Shown here: piece after piece, positions 1-5,555 of the stretch
How the letters are laid out: every line of letters begins with the position of its first letter
Numbering within the stretch: the stretch's first letter is position 1
NCBI GenBank assembly: GCA_028678445.1
Contig: JAJRDJ010000462.1
Span: forward strand, 1 to 5,555
Origin: Methylococcaceae bacterium
Lineage (GTDB): Bacteria > Pseudomonadota > Gammaproteobacteria > Methylococcales > Methylococcaceae
Length of the DNA: 5,555 nt
Direction of reading: 5' to 3'
Position numbers and translations under genes: made by a program
Notes under the pieces: generated by a model
The model's input: the letters and a program-made list of their open reading frames with translations, nothing else
Databases searched by the model: none
What the model was told of the DNA's origin: nothing

Positions 1-219
1 CAGCGGGCAGTGCAAGCGGCGGGTCTTCCAAAACCCGCCTCACCGCATACCTTGCGCCACAGTTTCGCTACGCGCTTGATTGAATCCGGCTATGACATCC
101 GTACCGTTCAGGAACTCCTTGGCCATAAGGACGTGAGCAGGACGATGATTTATACTTATGTGCTGAACCGGGGCGGGCAAGGGGTGGTGAGTCCTTTGGA
201 CCGGATATTCGGCGTTTAG
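1..219 (+). CDS. intI: Integron integrase (IntI-type tyrosine recombinase), C-terminal fragment
   Basis: This is the last 72 codons of a tyrosine recombinase, read in frame from base 1 and cut by the left edge; IntI proteins are usually about 320-340 residues. The C-terminal half of the catalytic domain is intact: HTLRHSFAT with His (46-48) and Arg (55-57), LLGHKD with the second His (124-126), and TMIY with the nucleophilic Tyr (151-153). The ending after the nucleophile, YVLNRGGQGVVSPLDRI, is typical of integron integrases and unlike XerC/XerD, which stop soon after IYTHV. IntI recombines attI with attC sites to capture gene cassettes. The IntI-specific insertion patch would lie upstream and cannot be checked. 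By hand count GC is about 57%, apparently a little below the neighbouring genes. The gene converges on clpB with a 95-base gap, and its TAG stop lies in the tip of an inverted repeat. Whether the N-terminal part is intact is unknown. A related phage or Xer-like recombinase is less likely. Confidence 0.88.
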   Translation, partial: QRAVQAAGLPKPASPHTLRHSFATRLIESGYDIRTVQELLGHKDVSRTMIYTYVLNRGGQGVVSPLDRIFGV

Positions 220-294
220 CCTTGATGCAGCGTAGCGGAATCGAGGGATTGAAGGTCCGTTCATCCACGATTCCGCTTCGCTGCTTCCGGGCTA
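217..294. repeat. Inverted pair of REP-like palindromic units between intI and clpB
   Basis: Two copies of a unit of about 27 bases face each other, at 217-243 and, as reverse complement, at 268-294. They match at 23 of 27 positions; mismatches fall at 222, 223, 226 and 233. The core GCAGCG(T/A)AGCGGAATCG is 227-243 and 268-284, with one mismatch in 17. The unit also folds on itself: in the left copy CCTTGAT (220-226) pairs with ATCGAGG (240-246) with one G-U pair. Between the copies, GGATTGAA (247-254) pairs with TTCATCC (261-267) with one bulged base, so the whole block could form one long cruciform or hairpin. The head TAGCC and the GCAGCG-AGCGGAAT core resemble dispersed REP-like repeats of proteobacteria (a recollection, not a search). 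It may act as a bidirectional transcription barrier between the convergent genes, but no U-tract follows either arm, so it is not a classical intrinsic terminator. Confidence 0.8.
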
Positions 295-314
295 CCTGCT
301 GCCGCCTTTCCAAA

Positions 315-2888
315 TCAAGCCCGGAACACCATTCGCCCGCCTTCAACATCCGCCGTGACGGTATCGTCGGGCCCGATCCTGCCGGCCAGGATGTCCTGGG
401 CCAGCGGGTTTTCCAACTCCTGCTGGATGGCCCGCTTGAGCGGCCTCGCGCCGTAGACGGGGTCGAAGCCGGCTTCGCCCAGCCGGTCCAAGGCGGCGTC
501 GGTGACCTGGAGCGTGATGTCCCGCTCCGCCAGGCGCTGTTCCAGATAGCCGATCTGAATCCGGCAGATGGACCGGATCTGCTCGCGTTGCAGCGGATGG
601 AACACCACCACCTCGTCGATGCGGTTGATGAATTCCGGCCGGAAATGCAGCCGCACCACGGCCATGACGGATTCCTTCATCAGCGCGTAGTTCTCTTCCC
701 CCGCCAGTTCCTGGATGCGGTCGGAGCCGAGGTTCGACGTCATGATGATGACGGCGTTGCGAAAATCCACCGTCCGCCCGTGGCCGTCGGTCAGGCGGCC
801 ATCGTCGAGTACCTGCAGCAGGATGTTGAATACATCCGGATGCGCCTTTTCGATTTCGTCCAGCAGGATCACCGAGTAGGGCCGCCGCCGCACGGCTTCG
901 GTCAGGTAACCGCCTTCCTCGTAGCCCACATAACCGGGCGGGGCACCGATTAACCTGGCGACCGAGTGCTTTTCCATGAACTCGGACATGTCGATGCGGA
1001 TCATCGCCTCCTCGGTATCGAAAAGAAATTCCGCCAGGGCCTTGCACAACTCGGTCTTGCCCACACCGGTGGGCCCAAGGAACAGGAACGAGCCATTCGG
1101 GCGACGCGGGTCGGCCAAGCCCGCACGGGAGCGGCGGATGGCATCGGACACGGCGGTAATGGCTTCCTGCTGGCCGACGACGCGGCGACCGAGCTGGGCT
1201 TCCATGTGCAGGAGCTTTTCCCGCTCCCCTTCCAGCATTTTGGAGACAGGGATGCCGGTCCATTTCGAGACCACCTCGGCGATTTCCTCGTCGGTCACCT
1301 TGTTGCGGACCAGCGTCGCTTCCTGTACCTCGGCGGCCTCGGCGGCCTCGAGCTGCTTTTGCAGACCCGGAATTTCCCCATATTGCAGTTCGGACATCCG
1401 CGCGAGATCGCCAGCGCGGCGCGCCGCTTCCATATCGAGCTTGGCCTTTTCCAGCTTTTCCTTGACGGCGGTATTGCCCTGCAACGCGGCCTTTTCGGCT
1501 TTCCAGACTTCTTCCAGCTCGGCGTATTCGCGCTCCATCTCGTCGATGCGTTCCTGCAGCTCGGTCAGGCGACGCCGCGAGGCCTCGTCGGTTTCCTTCT
1601 TCAGTGCCTCGCGTTCAATCTTGAACTGGATCAGGCGGCGGTCGAGCCGGTCCATTTCTTCCGGCTTGGAGTCGATTTCCATGCGGATGCGGCTGCTGGC
1701 CTCATCGACTAGGTCGATGGCCTTGTCTGGCAGATTACGGTCGGTGATGTAGCGATGCGACAGCGTCGCCGCCGCGACGATGGCCGGATCGGTAATCGTG
1801 ATGCCGTGGTGCACCTCGTACTTTTCTTTCAGGCCGCGCAGGATGGCGATGGTGTCCTCGACGCTGGGCTCGTTCACCAGCACCTTCTGGAAGCGCCGCT
1901 CCAACGCGGCATCCTTCTCGATGTATTTCCGGTATTCGTCCAGCGTCGTGGCGCCGATGCAGTGCAGCTCGCCGCGCGCCAGGGCGGGCTTGAGCATGTT
2001 GCCGGCATCCATCGCACCATCGGCGCGGCCGGCGCCAACCAACGTATGCAATTCGTCGATGAACAGGATAACCTGGCCTTCCTGCTTGCTGATGTCATTC
2101 AGCAGCGCCTTCATGCGTTCCTCGAACTCGCCACGGAACTTGGTCCCGGCGATGAGCGCGGCCATGTCCAGCGCGAGCAGCCGCTTGCTCTTGACGCCTT
2201 CCGGCACCTCGCCGTTGATGATGCGCAGCGCCAGCCCCTCGACGATGGCGGTCTTGCCGACGCCGGGCTCGCCGATCAGCACCGGATTGTTCTTGGTCCG
2301 CCGTTGCAGGACCTGAATGGTGCGGCGAATCTCGTCATCGCGGCCGATCACCGGGTCAAGCTTGCCGCGCTCGGCCCGCTCGGTCAGGTCGATGGTGTAC
2401 TTCTTCAAGGCCCCGCGCTGCTCCTCGACGTTCGGATCGTCCACTTTCTGTCCGCCACGGATCTTTTCGATAGCCTGTGCCAAGGAATCAGGCTTTAAGC
2501 CGGCCTTTCTGAGCGCATCACCCAGGGCACCCTTGTCTTCCAGCGCCGCCAGCACGAACATTTCGCTGGTAATGAACTGGTCGCCGCGCTTTTGCGACAA
2601 CTTGTCGGTGAGATTGAGCAGCTTCAGCAGGTCGCTGGAAATCTGCACGTCGCCACCCGTGCCCTCGACCTTCGGCAGACGCTCCAGAAGCTGGTTCAGT
2701 GTCGCCCTGAGCCCACCCGCATTGACGCCGCACTGGGTCAGCAGGGGCCGGACCGTGCCGCCCTCTTGATCAAGCAGGGCCACCATAACGTGAACCGGTT
2801 CGATGAACTGTTGATCACCGCCCAATGCCAGGCTCTGTGCATCCGCGAGAGCCGCTTGAAACTTGCCTGTCAATTTCTCCATTCGCAT
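315..2888 (-). CDS. clpB: ClpB, ATP-dependent protein disaggregase (Hsp100)
   Basis: ClpB is a cytosolic hexameric AAA+ chaperone that extracts and threads polypeptides from aggregates together with DnaK/DnaJ/GrpE. At 857 residues it equals the E. coli protein in length, and motif positions coincide. In order: Clp N-domain repeats (about 1-145); NBD1 with Walker A GEPGVGKT (206-213, K212), Walker B ILFIDE (E279) and arginine-finger pair R331/R332; the coiled-coil M domain (about 410-525); NBD2 with Walker A GPTGVGKT (605-612, K611), Walker B ILLDE (E678), pore loop GYVG (Y653), sensor Arg in FINRID (R756), and sensor-2 GARPLKR (R815). No ClpP-binding tripeptide is evident, as expected for ClpB. 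The ATG at 2888 gives MRMEKLT, aligning with E. coli MRLDRLT; the Shine-Dalgarno signal is weak (GGA at 2901-2899). The NBD1 pore loop has Phe251 where E. coli has Tyr. The gene appears monocistronic, converging on intI and diverging from the glycosyltransferase gene. Confidence 0.98.
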   Translation of the reverse strand: MRMEKLTGKFQAALADAQSLALGGDQQFIEPVHVMVALLDQEGGTVRPLLTQCGVNAGGLRATLNQLLERLPKVEGTGGDVQISSDLLKLLNLTDKLSQKRGDQFITSEMFVLAALEDKGALGDALRKAGLKPDSLAQAIEKIRGGQKVDDPNVEEQRGALKKYTIDLTERAERGKLDPVIGRDDEIRRTIQVLQRRTKNNPVLIGEPGVGKTAIVEGLALRIINGEVPEGVKSKRLLALDMAALIAGTKFRGEFEERMKALLNDISKQEGQVILFIDELHTLVGAGRADGAMDAGNMLKPALARGELHCIGATTLDEYRKYIEKDAALERRFQKVLVNEPSVEDTIAILRGLKEKYEVHHGITITDPAIVAAATLSHRYITDRNLPDKAIDLVDEASSRIRMEIDSKPEEMDRLDRRLIQFKIEREALKKETDEASRRRLTELQERIDEMEREYAELEEVWKAEKAALQGNTAVKEKLEKAKLDMEAARRAGDLARMSELQYGEIPGLQKQLEAAEAAEVQEATLVRNKVTDEEIAEVVSKWTGIPVSKMLEGEREKLLHMEAQLGRRVVGQQEAITAVSDAIRRSRAGLADPRRPNGSFLFLGPTGVGKTELCKALAEFLFDTEEAMIRIDMSEFMEKHSVARLIGAPPGYVGYEEGGYLTEAVRRRPYSVILLDEIEKAHPDVFNILLQVLDDGRLTDGHGRTVDFRNAVIIMTSNLGSDRIQELAGEENYALMKESVMAVVRLHFRPEFINRIDEVVVFHPLQREQIRSICRIQIGYLEQRLAERDITLQVTDAALDRLGEAGFDPVYGARPLKRAIQQELENPLAQDILAGRIGPDDTVTADVEGGRMVFRA
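2442..2456 (-). promoter_or_regulatory. Internal ClpB translation start (GTG, codon 149) with its own Shine-Dalgarno-like site
   Basis: Codon 149 of clpB is GTG (2444-2442), the same codon number and base triplet used in E. coli to make the N-terminally truncated ClpB isoform. Six bases upstream of it lies GGCGGA (2456-2451), a fair Shine-Dalgarno match. Initiation here would give a 709-residue protein lacking the N-domain but with both ATPase domains and the M domain. That E. coli makes both isoforms is established; use of the site here is inferred from conservation of position, codon and spacing. Confidence 0.5.
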
Positions 2889-2929
2889 GAGGTATCTATC
2901 CAGTGTTCAATGTAAAAGATGAAGCCAAT

Positions 2930-2958
2930 GTTGGGACGGCCGAACCGGCTATCAAGGG
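2930..2958 (-). promoter_or_regulatory. Candidate sigma-32-type heat-shock promoter for clpB
   Basis: On the minus strand CCCTTGAT (2958-2951) matches the sigma-32 -35 element (CTTGAA, 5 of 6). After 15 bases comes CCCAAC (2935-2930), a partial match to the CCCCAT -10 element. The predicted start would fall near 2920, leaving a leader of about 30 bases before the clpB ATG at 2888. clpB belongs to the heat-shock regulon in E. coli and relatives, which makes the placement sensible. The -10 match is imperfect and no other strong promoter is visible on this strand. Confidence 0.35.
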
Positions 2959-3083
2959 CAGAGGCGTATCCATTTCGAAGCCTGCCCCTGATCAGTTAGT
3001 TTTCAGCCGTGACCCTGCGCTGATATGCTGGCCGCCAAGCGTCCGGTCATCACGAGGCATCGTTCACCAGGCTGCTATTCTTG

Positions 3084-3105
3084 CGTTTCGGTGACCGCTT
3101 AAACG
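3084..3105. repeat. Small imperfect dyad upstream of the glycosyltransferase gene
   Basis: CGTTT (3084-3088) pairs with AAACG (3101-3105), and inside it CGGT (3089-3092) is complementary to ACCG (3094-3097), with a three-base bulge on one side. It lies about 40 bases before the ATG at 3145. It could be an operator-like site or a leader hairpin, but dyads this short arise by chance and no known regulator motif is recognised. Confidence 0.25.
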
Positions 3106-3144
3106 GACGTCGACCGCACGCCTCTTCTACCAGACCCACCCGGC

Positions 3145-4185
3145 ATGAACAACCCCCGACGCATCCTCATCATCCGCCTGAGCGCCATCGGCGACATCAT
3201 CATGGCGTCCGGCCTGATCCCGGCGCTGCGCGGCCTGTGGCCGGACGCCCAACTCGGCTGGCTGGCGGAGAGTGCCCACGCCGACCTGCTGCAACATAAC
3301 CCGCGGCTCGACCGCCTGCACCTGGTGCCGCGAAGCCGCTGGCGTGAGCTCAGGCAAGCCGGTCAGTACGGGACCCTGGCGGGTGAAATCCGGGCTTTTG
3401 TCGCTACCCTGCGAGCGGAACGCTACGATCTGGCGCTGGACCTCCAGGGGTTGCTGAAAAGCGGTGTCTGGGCCTACCTCTGCGGCGCAGACCGGCGTAT
3501 GGGTCTGGGCTCCCGCGAGGGCAGCCAGTTCCTGATGACGGAAGTCATCCCCCGTGTGATGGACGACCCGCGCATCGGCAAGGAGTACCGGGATCTCGCC
3601 GTGCGCCTGGGGGCCCGGCCCGAGCAGTTTGTCATGGACATCCCCGTGCCCGAGGAGGCCCGGAGGCGGGCGGCGGCGCTGCTGGTTGCGGCTGGTATCA
3701 GCGGGGCGCATGCGGTATTGGCAGCGTTTACCACGCGCCCGCAAAAGCACTGGTTCGATGATCGCTGGGCTGAACTGGCGCAGCGGCTCCGGCCCCGGTT
3801 CACGCCGATCCTGCTCGGCGGGCCGGGTGACGTAGACCGCGCCGCCGCGATCGAGGCCATGGCCGAAGGCGCCATCCTCAACCTCACCGGGCAAACCTCA
3901 CTGACCGAGTGCGCCGCGATCATTCAAAGTGCCGGGCTGCTGATCGGCGTGGATACCGGTTTGACGCATCTGGGTACGGCGATGGCCACGCCAAGCGTGG
4001 CCCTATTTGGCTCAACCATGCCCTATCTTGATACCACGCGGGAGAATGGTCTCGTCCTCTACCAACCCCGCGCCTGCTCTCCCTGCCACCGCCGCCCGAG
4101 CTGCGCCGGACGCTTTGACTGCATGCGGGTGCATACGGTGGAGTCGGTGTTGGAAGGCGTTTCGCGAGTACTGCACACGGCCTGA
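3145..4185 (+). CDS. Glycosyltransferase family 9 protein (ADP-heptose:LPS heptosyltransferase type)
   Basis: This 346-residue protein is a GT-B fold glycosyltransferase of family 9, which typically transfers heptose from an ADP-sugar to the inner core of lipopolysaccharide on the cytoplasmic face of the inner membrane. The N-terminal motif RLSAIGDIIM (11-20) contains Asp17, matching the proposed catalytic Asp of WaaC. The C-terminal nucleotide-sugar half shows KHWFDDRW (201-208), LLGGPGD (223-229), GVDTGLTHLGTAM (268-280) and VALFGST (285-291). A cysteine cluster, C311-x2-C314-x5-C320-x5-C326, follows. There is no signal peptide or membrane segment, as expected. The ATG at 3145 is chosen because the family motif begins a few residues later, but no Shine-Dalgarno sequence precedes it. 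No other LPS genes are in view, so the acceptor (heptosyltransferase I, II or another sugar step) cannot be assigned. The family is sure; the exact substrate is not. Confidence 0.9.
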   Translation: MNNPRRILIIRLSAIGDIIMASGLIPALRGLWPDAQLGWLAESAHADLLQHNPRLDRLHLVPRSRWRELRQAGQYGTLAGEIRAFVATLRAERYDLALDLQGLLKSGVWAYLCGADRRMGLGSREGSQFLMTEVIPRVMDDPRIGKEYRDLAVRLGARPEQFVMDIPVPEEARRRAAALLVAAGISGAHAVLAAFTTRPQKHWFDDRWAELAQRLRPRFTPILLGGPGDVDRAAAIEAMAEGAILNLTGQTSLTECAAIIQSAGLLIGVDTGLTHLGTAMATPSVALFGSTMPYLDTTRENGLVLYQPRACSPCHRRPSCAGRFDCMRVHTVESVLEGVSRVLHTA

Positions 4186-4303
4186 GCGCCAGCCGCCCAC
4201 CAACGAAAAAGCCGCCTGCTCCGCGCTTAATCAATGGATGCAGATGCTTTCGGCGCTGTTCCTCAGCCTTTACAATGACCAACCCTGTTGAAGAAGCGAC
4301 CTG
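4186..4303 (+). promoter_or_regulatory. Intergenic region with candidate promoter for dusB-fis
   Basis: The best promoter element is TACAAT at 4271-4276, a 5 of 6 match to the -10 consensus. The start point would be near 4283, about 20 bases before the dusB ATG. The -35 zone (about 4247-4254) is poor, containing TTTCGG, so an activator may be needed or the promoter may be weak. In E. coli the fis promoter likewise lies just upstream of dusB. A purine run GAAGAAG (4289-4295) before the ATG may serve as a weak ribosome binding site. No terminator for the preceding gene is visible on the plus strand. Confidence 0.42.
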
Positions 4304-5281
4304 ATGCAAATTGGCCCCCACACGCTGACCAACCGCCTGATCCTGGCGCCGATGGCGGGCATCACCGACCGGCCCTTTCGCACGCTCTGCCGGCGTTTCG
4401 GCGCCGCGCTGGCGATCAACGAAATGATTTCCGCGAATCCCTTGCTGCGTCATGACCGCAAGACCCTGCTGCGTACCGATCATACCGGCGAGCCGGGGCT
4501 ACGCGCTGTGCAGATTCTCGGCAACGATCCTGGCGAAATGGCCGAGTCGGCCCGCATCAACGCCGACCGCGGCGCGCAAATCATCGACATCAACATGGGC
4601 TGCCCGGCCAAAAAAGTCTGTGGTAAGGCGGCGGGCTCCGCGCTGCTCAAAGACGAAACCCTCGTTGCCGGTATTCTCCAGGCGGTGGTACAGTCCGTCG
4701 CGGTGCCGGTCACGCTGAAAATTCGCACTGGTTGGGACAAGGACAGCCGTAATGCCCTCCGCATCGCCCGGATTGCCGAGGAAAGCGGGATTCAGGCGCT
4801 TACCGTGCATGGCCGCACCCGGGCCTGCGGCTTTTCCGGGGCGGCCGAATACCGTACAATCCGCGCGGTCAAGAGGGGCGTCACCATACCGGTCATTGCC
4901 AATGGCGATATCGACAGCCCGGCCAAGGCTCTTGCGGTTTTAGCCGAAACCGGCGCCGACGCCGTCATGATCGGCCGAGCGGCCTTGGGCCAACCCTGGC
5001 TCTTCGCCTGCCTGAACCGGGCCATGCGCCCGCATAGCCCGGCTGTCGTACCGGGCCTCTCCGATATGAGCACCATCGTCCTCGAACATCTGCAGGAGCT
5101 GCATGGATTTTATGGCGAGCACCAAGGCATCCGCATCGCCCGTAAACACATGGGCTGGTATCTCGACCGCCTGCCCTGCCCCATGAACTATAAGCCAGTT
5201 TTCAATGCCGAAACGACGGCGAAAGGGCAGATTGCCTGCATCGAAAATACCTTCGCACAGATCATGGAGACCATGGCATGA
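4304..5281 (+). CDS. dusB: tRNA-dihydrouridine synthase B
   Basis: DusB is a cytosolic flavoenzyme that reduces particular uridines in the tRNA D-loop to dihydrouridine using FMN and NADPH; in E. coli it modifies position 17. The 325-residue protein is close to E. coli DusB (321). The FMN-binding TIM barrel begins with LAPMAGITDRPFR (14-26). The catalytic motif is DINMGCPAKKV (95-105), with Asn97 and the proton-donating Cys100 at the same number as in E. coli. Flavin-contact motifs follow: LKIRTGW (138-144), TVHGRTR (167-173), NGDI (200-203) and GRAALGQPWLF (224-234). The C-terminal helical tRNA-recognition domain (about 245-325) includes RKHMGWY (280-286). The start MQIGPHTLTNRL aligns with the E. 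coli start. The stop codon overlaps the fis ATG by 4 bases (ATGA), the conserved dusB-fis arrangement. DusA and DusC are less likely given the GCPAKKV motif and the fis neighbour. Confidence 0.97.
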   Translation: MQIGPHTLTNRLILAPMAGITDRPFRTLCRRFGAALAINEMISANPLLRHDRKTLLRTDHTGEPGLRAVQILGNDPGEMAESARINADRGAQIIDINMGCPAKKVCGKAAGSALLKDETLVAGILQAVVQSVAVPVTLKIRTGWDKDSRNALRIARIAEESGIQALTVHGRTRACGFSGAAEYRTIRAVKRGVTIPVIANGDIDSPAKALAVLAETGADAVMIGRAALGQPWLFACLNRAMRPHSPAVVPGLSDMSTIVLEHLQELHGFYGEHQGIRIARKHMGWYLDRLPCPMNYKPVFNAETTAKGQIACIENTFAQIMETMA

Positions 5282-5555
5282 GCTCTTTTACGGACACCAG
5301 TGAACAACCAGCGCCCACGGAAAGTCATGTTAGAGCGGATTCCATTCTCAGCTGCCATGTACGCTCCGCATTAGTGGATTATTTCGCCCGGCTGGACGGT
5401 CACGGCGCCACCAATTTGTATGCACTCGTGCTGAGCGAAGTCGAGCAGCCGCTGATTCGGACCGTCCTGGAATACTGCGGCCATAACCAGACCCAGGCCG
5501 CACAGATACTGGGCCTCAGCCGCAGCACCCTGCGTAAGAAAATGACCCAGTACGG
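5278..5555 (+). CDS. fis: DNA-binding protein Fis, missing its last residue or few
   Basis: Fis is a small homodimeric nucleoid protein that bends DNA and activates rRNA and other growth-linked promoters. The frame opens at the ATG overlapping the dusB stop and runs off the right edge after 92 complete codons; E. coli Fis has 98 residues, so only a few are missing. The dimerisation core is clear: LYALVLSEVEQPLIRTVLEY (48-67 zone). The helix-turn-helix follows: NQTQAAQILGLSRSTLRKK (70-88), ending in QYG. Key DNA contacts in the recognition helix are kept: Arg82, Thr84, Arg86 and Lys87 (E. coli R85, T87, R89, K90). Two basic positions are not: Gly68 replaces E. coli R71 and Gln73 replaces R76. 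The first 20 residues are hydrophilic and not conserved. Translation is probably coupled to dusB through the ATGA overlap. The position after dusB supports Fis over an NtrC-type C-terminal domain, which has a similar fold. Confidence 0.94.
   Translation, partial: MSSFTDTSEQPAPTESHVRADSILSCHVRSALVDYFARLDGHGATNLYALVLSEVEQPLIRTVLEYCGHNQTQAAQILGLSRSTLRKKMTQY

Larger units (their letters stand above)
2889..3144. other. Divergent intergenic region between clpB and the glycosyltransferase gene
   Basis: These 256 bases separate two divergently transcribed genes, so they should hold promoters for both. The clpB side carries the sigma-32-like candidate at 2958-2930. On the plus strand I see only weak extended -10 sequences: TGATATGCT (3021-3029) and TGCTATTCT (3073-3081), neither with a recognisable -35. 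A small dyad lies at 3084-3105. The 63-codon open frame at 2903-3094 has no recognisable domain and I treat it as chance. No RNA gene or mobile element is visible. Confidence 0.6.

Noticed and set aside
220..314. attC site or integron cassette downstream of intI
   Set aside because: The palindrome has no GTTRRRY / RYYYAAC core boxes, and no cassette gene fits in 95 bases before clpB.
220..314. Classical intrinsic terminator for intI or clpB
   Set aside because: The hairpin is strong, but no run of T follows it in either direction.
222..2498. Long plus-strand open frames opposite clpB (222-953, 966-1712, 976-1752, 1755-2498)
   Set aside because: They lie antisense to an unmistakable clpB, show no recognisable domain, and are the usual by-product of GC-rich third positions.
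2903..3094. 63-codon open frame in the clpB upstream region
   Set aside because: There is no ribosome site, no recognisable domain, and it overlaps the probable clpB promoter.
3127..3923. Minus-strand frames opposite the GT9 gene (3127-3894, 3474-3923)
   Set aside because: They are shadows of a well-supported GT9 coding sequence.
4186..4303. Terminator after the GT9 gene
   Set aside because: The GCCGCC-rich stretch and A-run at 4206-4210 do not form a stem followed by T residues on the plus strand.
3920..4483. Minus-strand 187-codon frame across the GT9 end and dusB start
   Set aside because: It overlaps two well-supported genes, has no recognisable motif, and has a low-complexity composition.

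Overview
The window reads as an ordinary chromosomal stretch of a GC-rich proteobacterium. A gammaproteobacterium is most likely and a betaproteobacterium is possible. The evidence is a dusB-fis gene pair, a ClpB that matches the E. coli protein residue for residue in length and motif positions, and a GT9 heptosyltransferase-type enzyme pointing to a lipopolysaccharide-bearing Gram-negative cell. No species can be named from the sequence alone.

Layout. Positions 1-219 (+) hold the last 72 codons of an integron-type tyrosine recombinase (IntI), cut by the left edge. Positions 217-294 hold an inverted pair of REP-like palindromic units between the convergent ends of intI and clpB; the intI stop codon lies in the repeat head. 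Positions 315-2888 (-) encode a full-length ClpB disaggregase with a possible heat-shock (sigma-32-like) promoter and a conserved internal GTG start. Positions 2889-3144 form a divergent intergenic region. Positions 3145-4185 (+) encode a GT9 glycosyltransferase with a C-terminal cysteine cluster. Positions 4304-5281 (+) encode tRNA-dihydrouridine synthase DusB. Positions 5278-5555 (+) encode Fis, overlapping dusB by 4 bases and cut by the right edge almost at its end.

How the genes relate. dusB and fis are the conserved translationally coupled pair seen in many proteobacteria, probably driven from just upstream of dusB. clpB is a stand-alone stress gene, and the GT9 gene stands alone between clpB and dusB. 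The only accessory element is the integron integrase at the left edge. Its 3' end faces clpB, so any attI site and cassette array would normally lie to the left, outside the window. I see no attC site, CRISPR array, RNA gene, phage gene or transposase here.

I found no convincing new multi-gene system. The points most worth a second look are the integron boundary, the inverted REP-like pair that contains the intI stop codon, the retained internal ClpB start, and altered DNA-contact residues in Fis.
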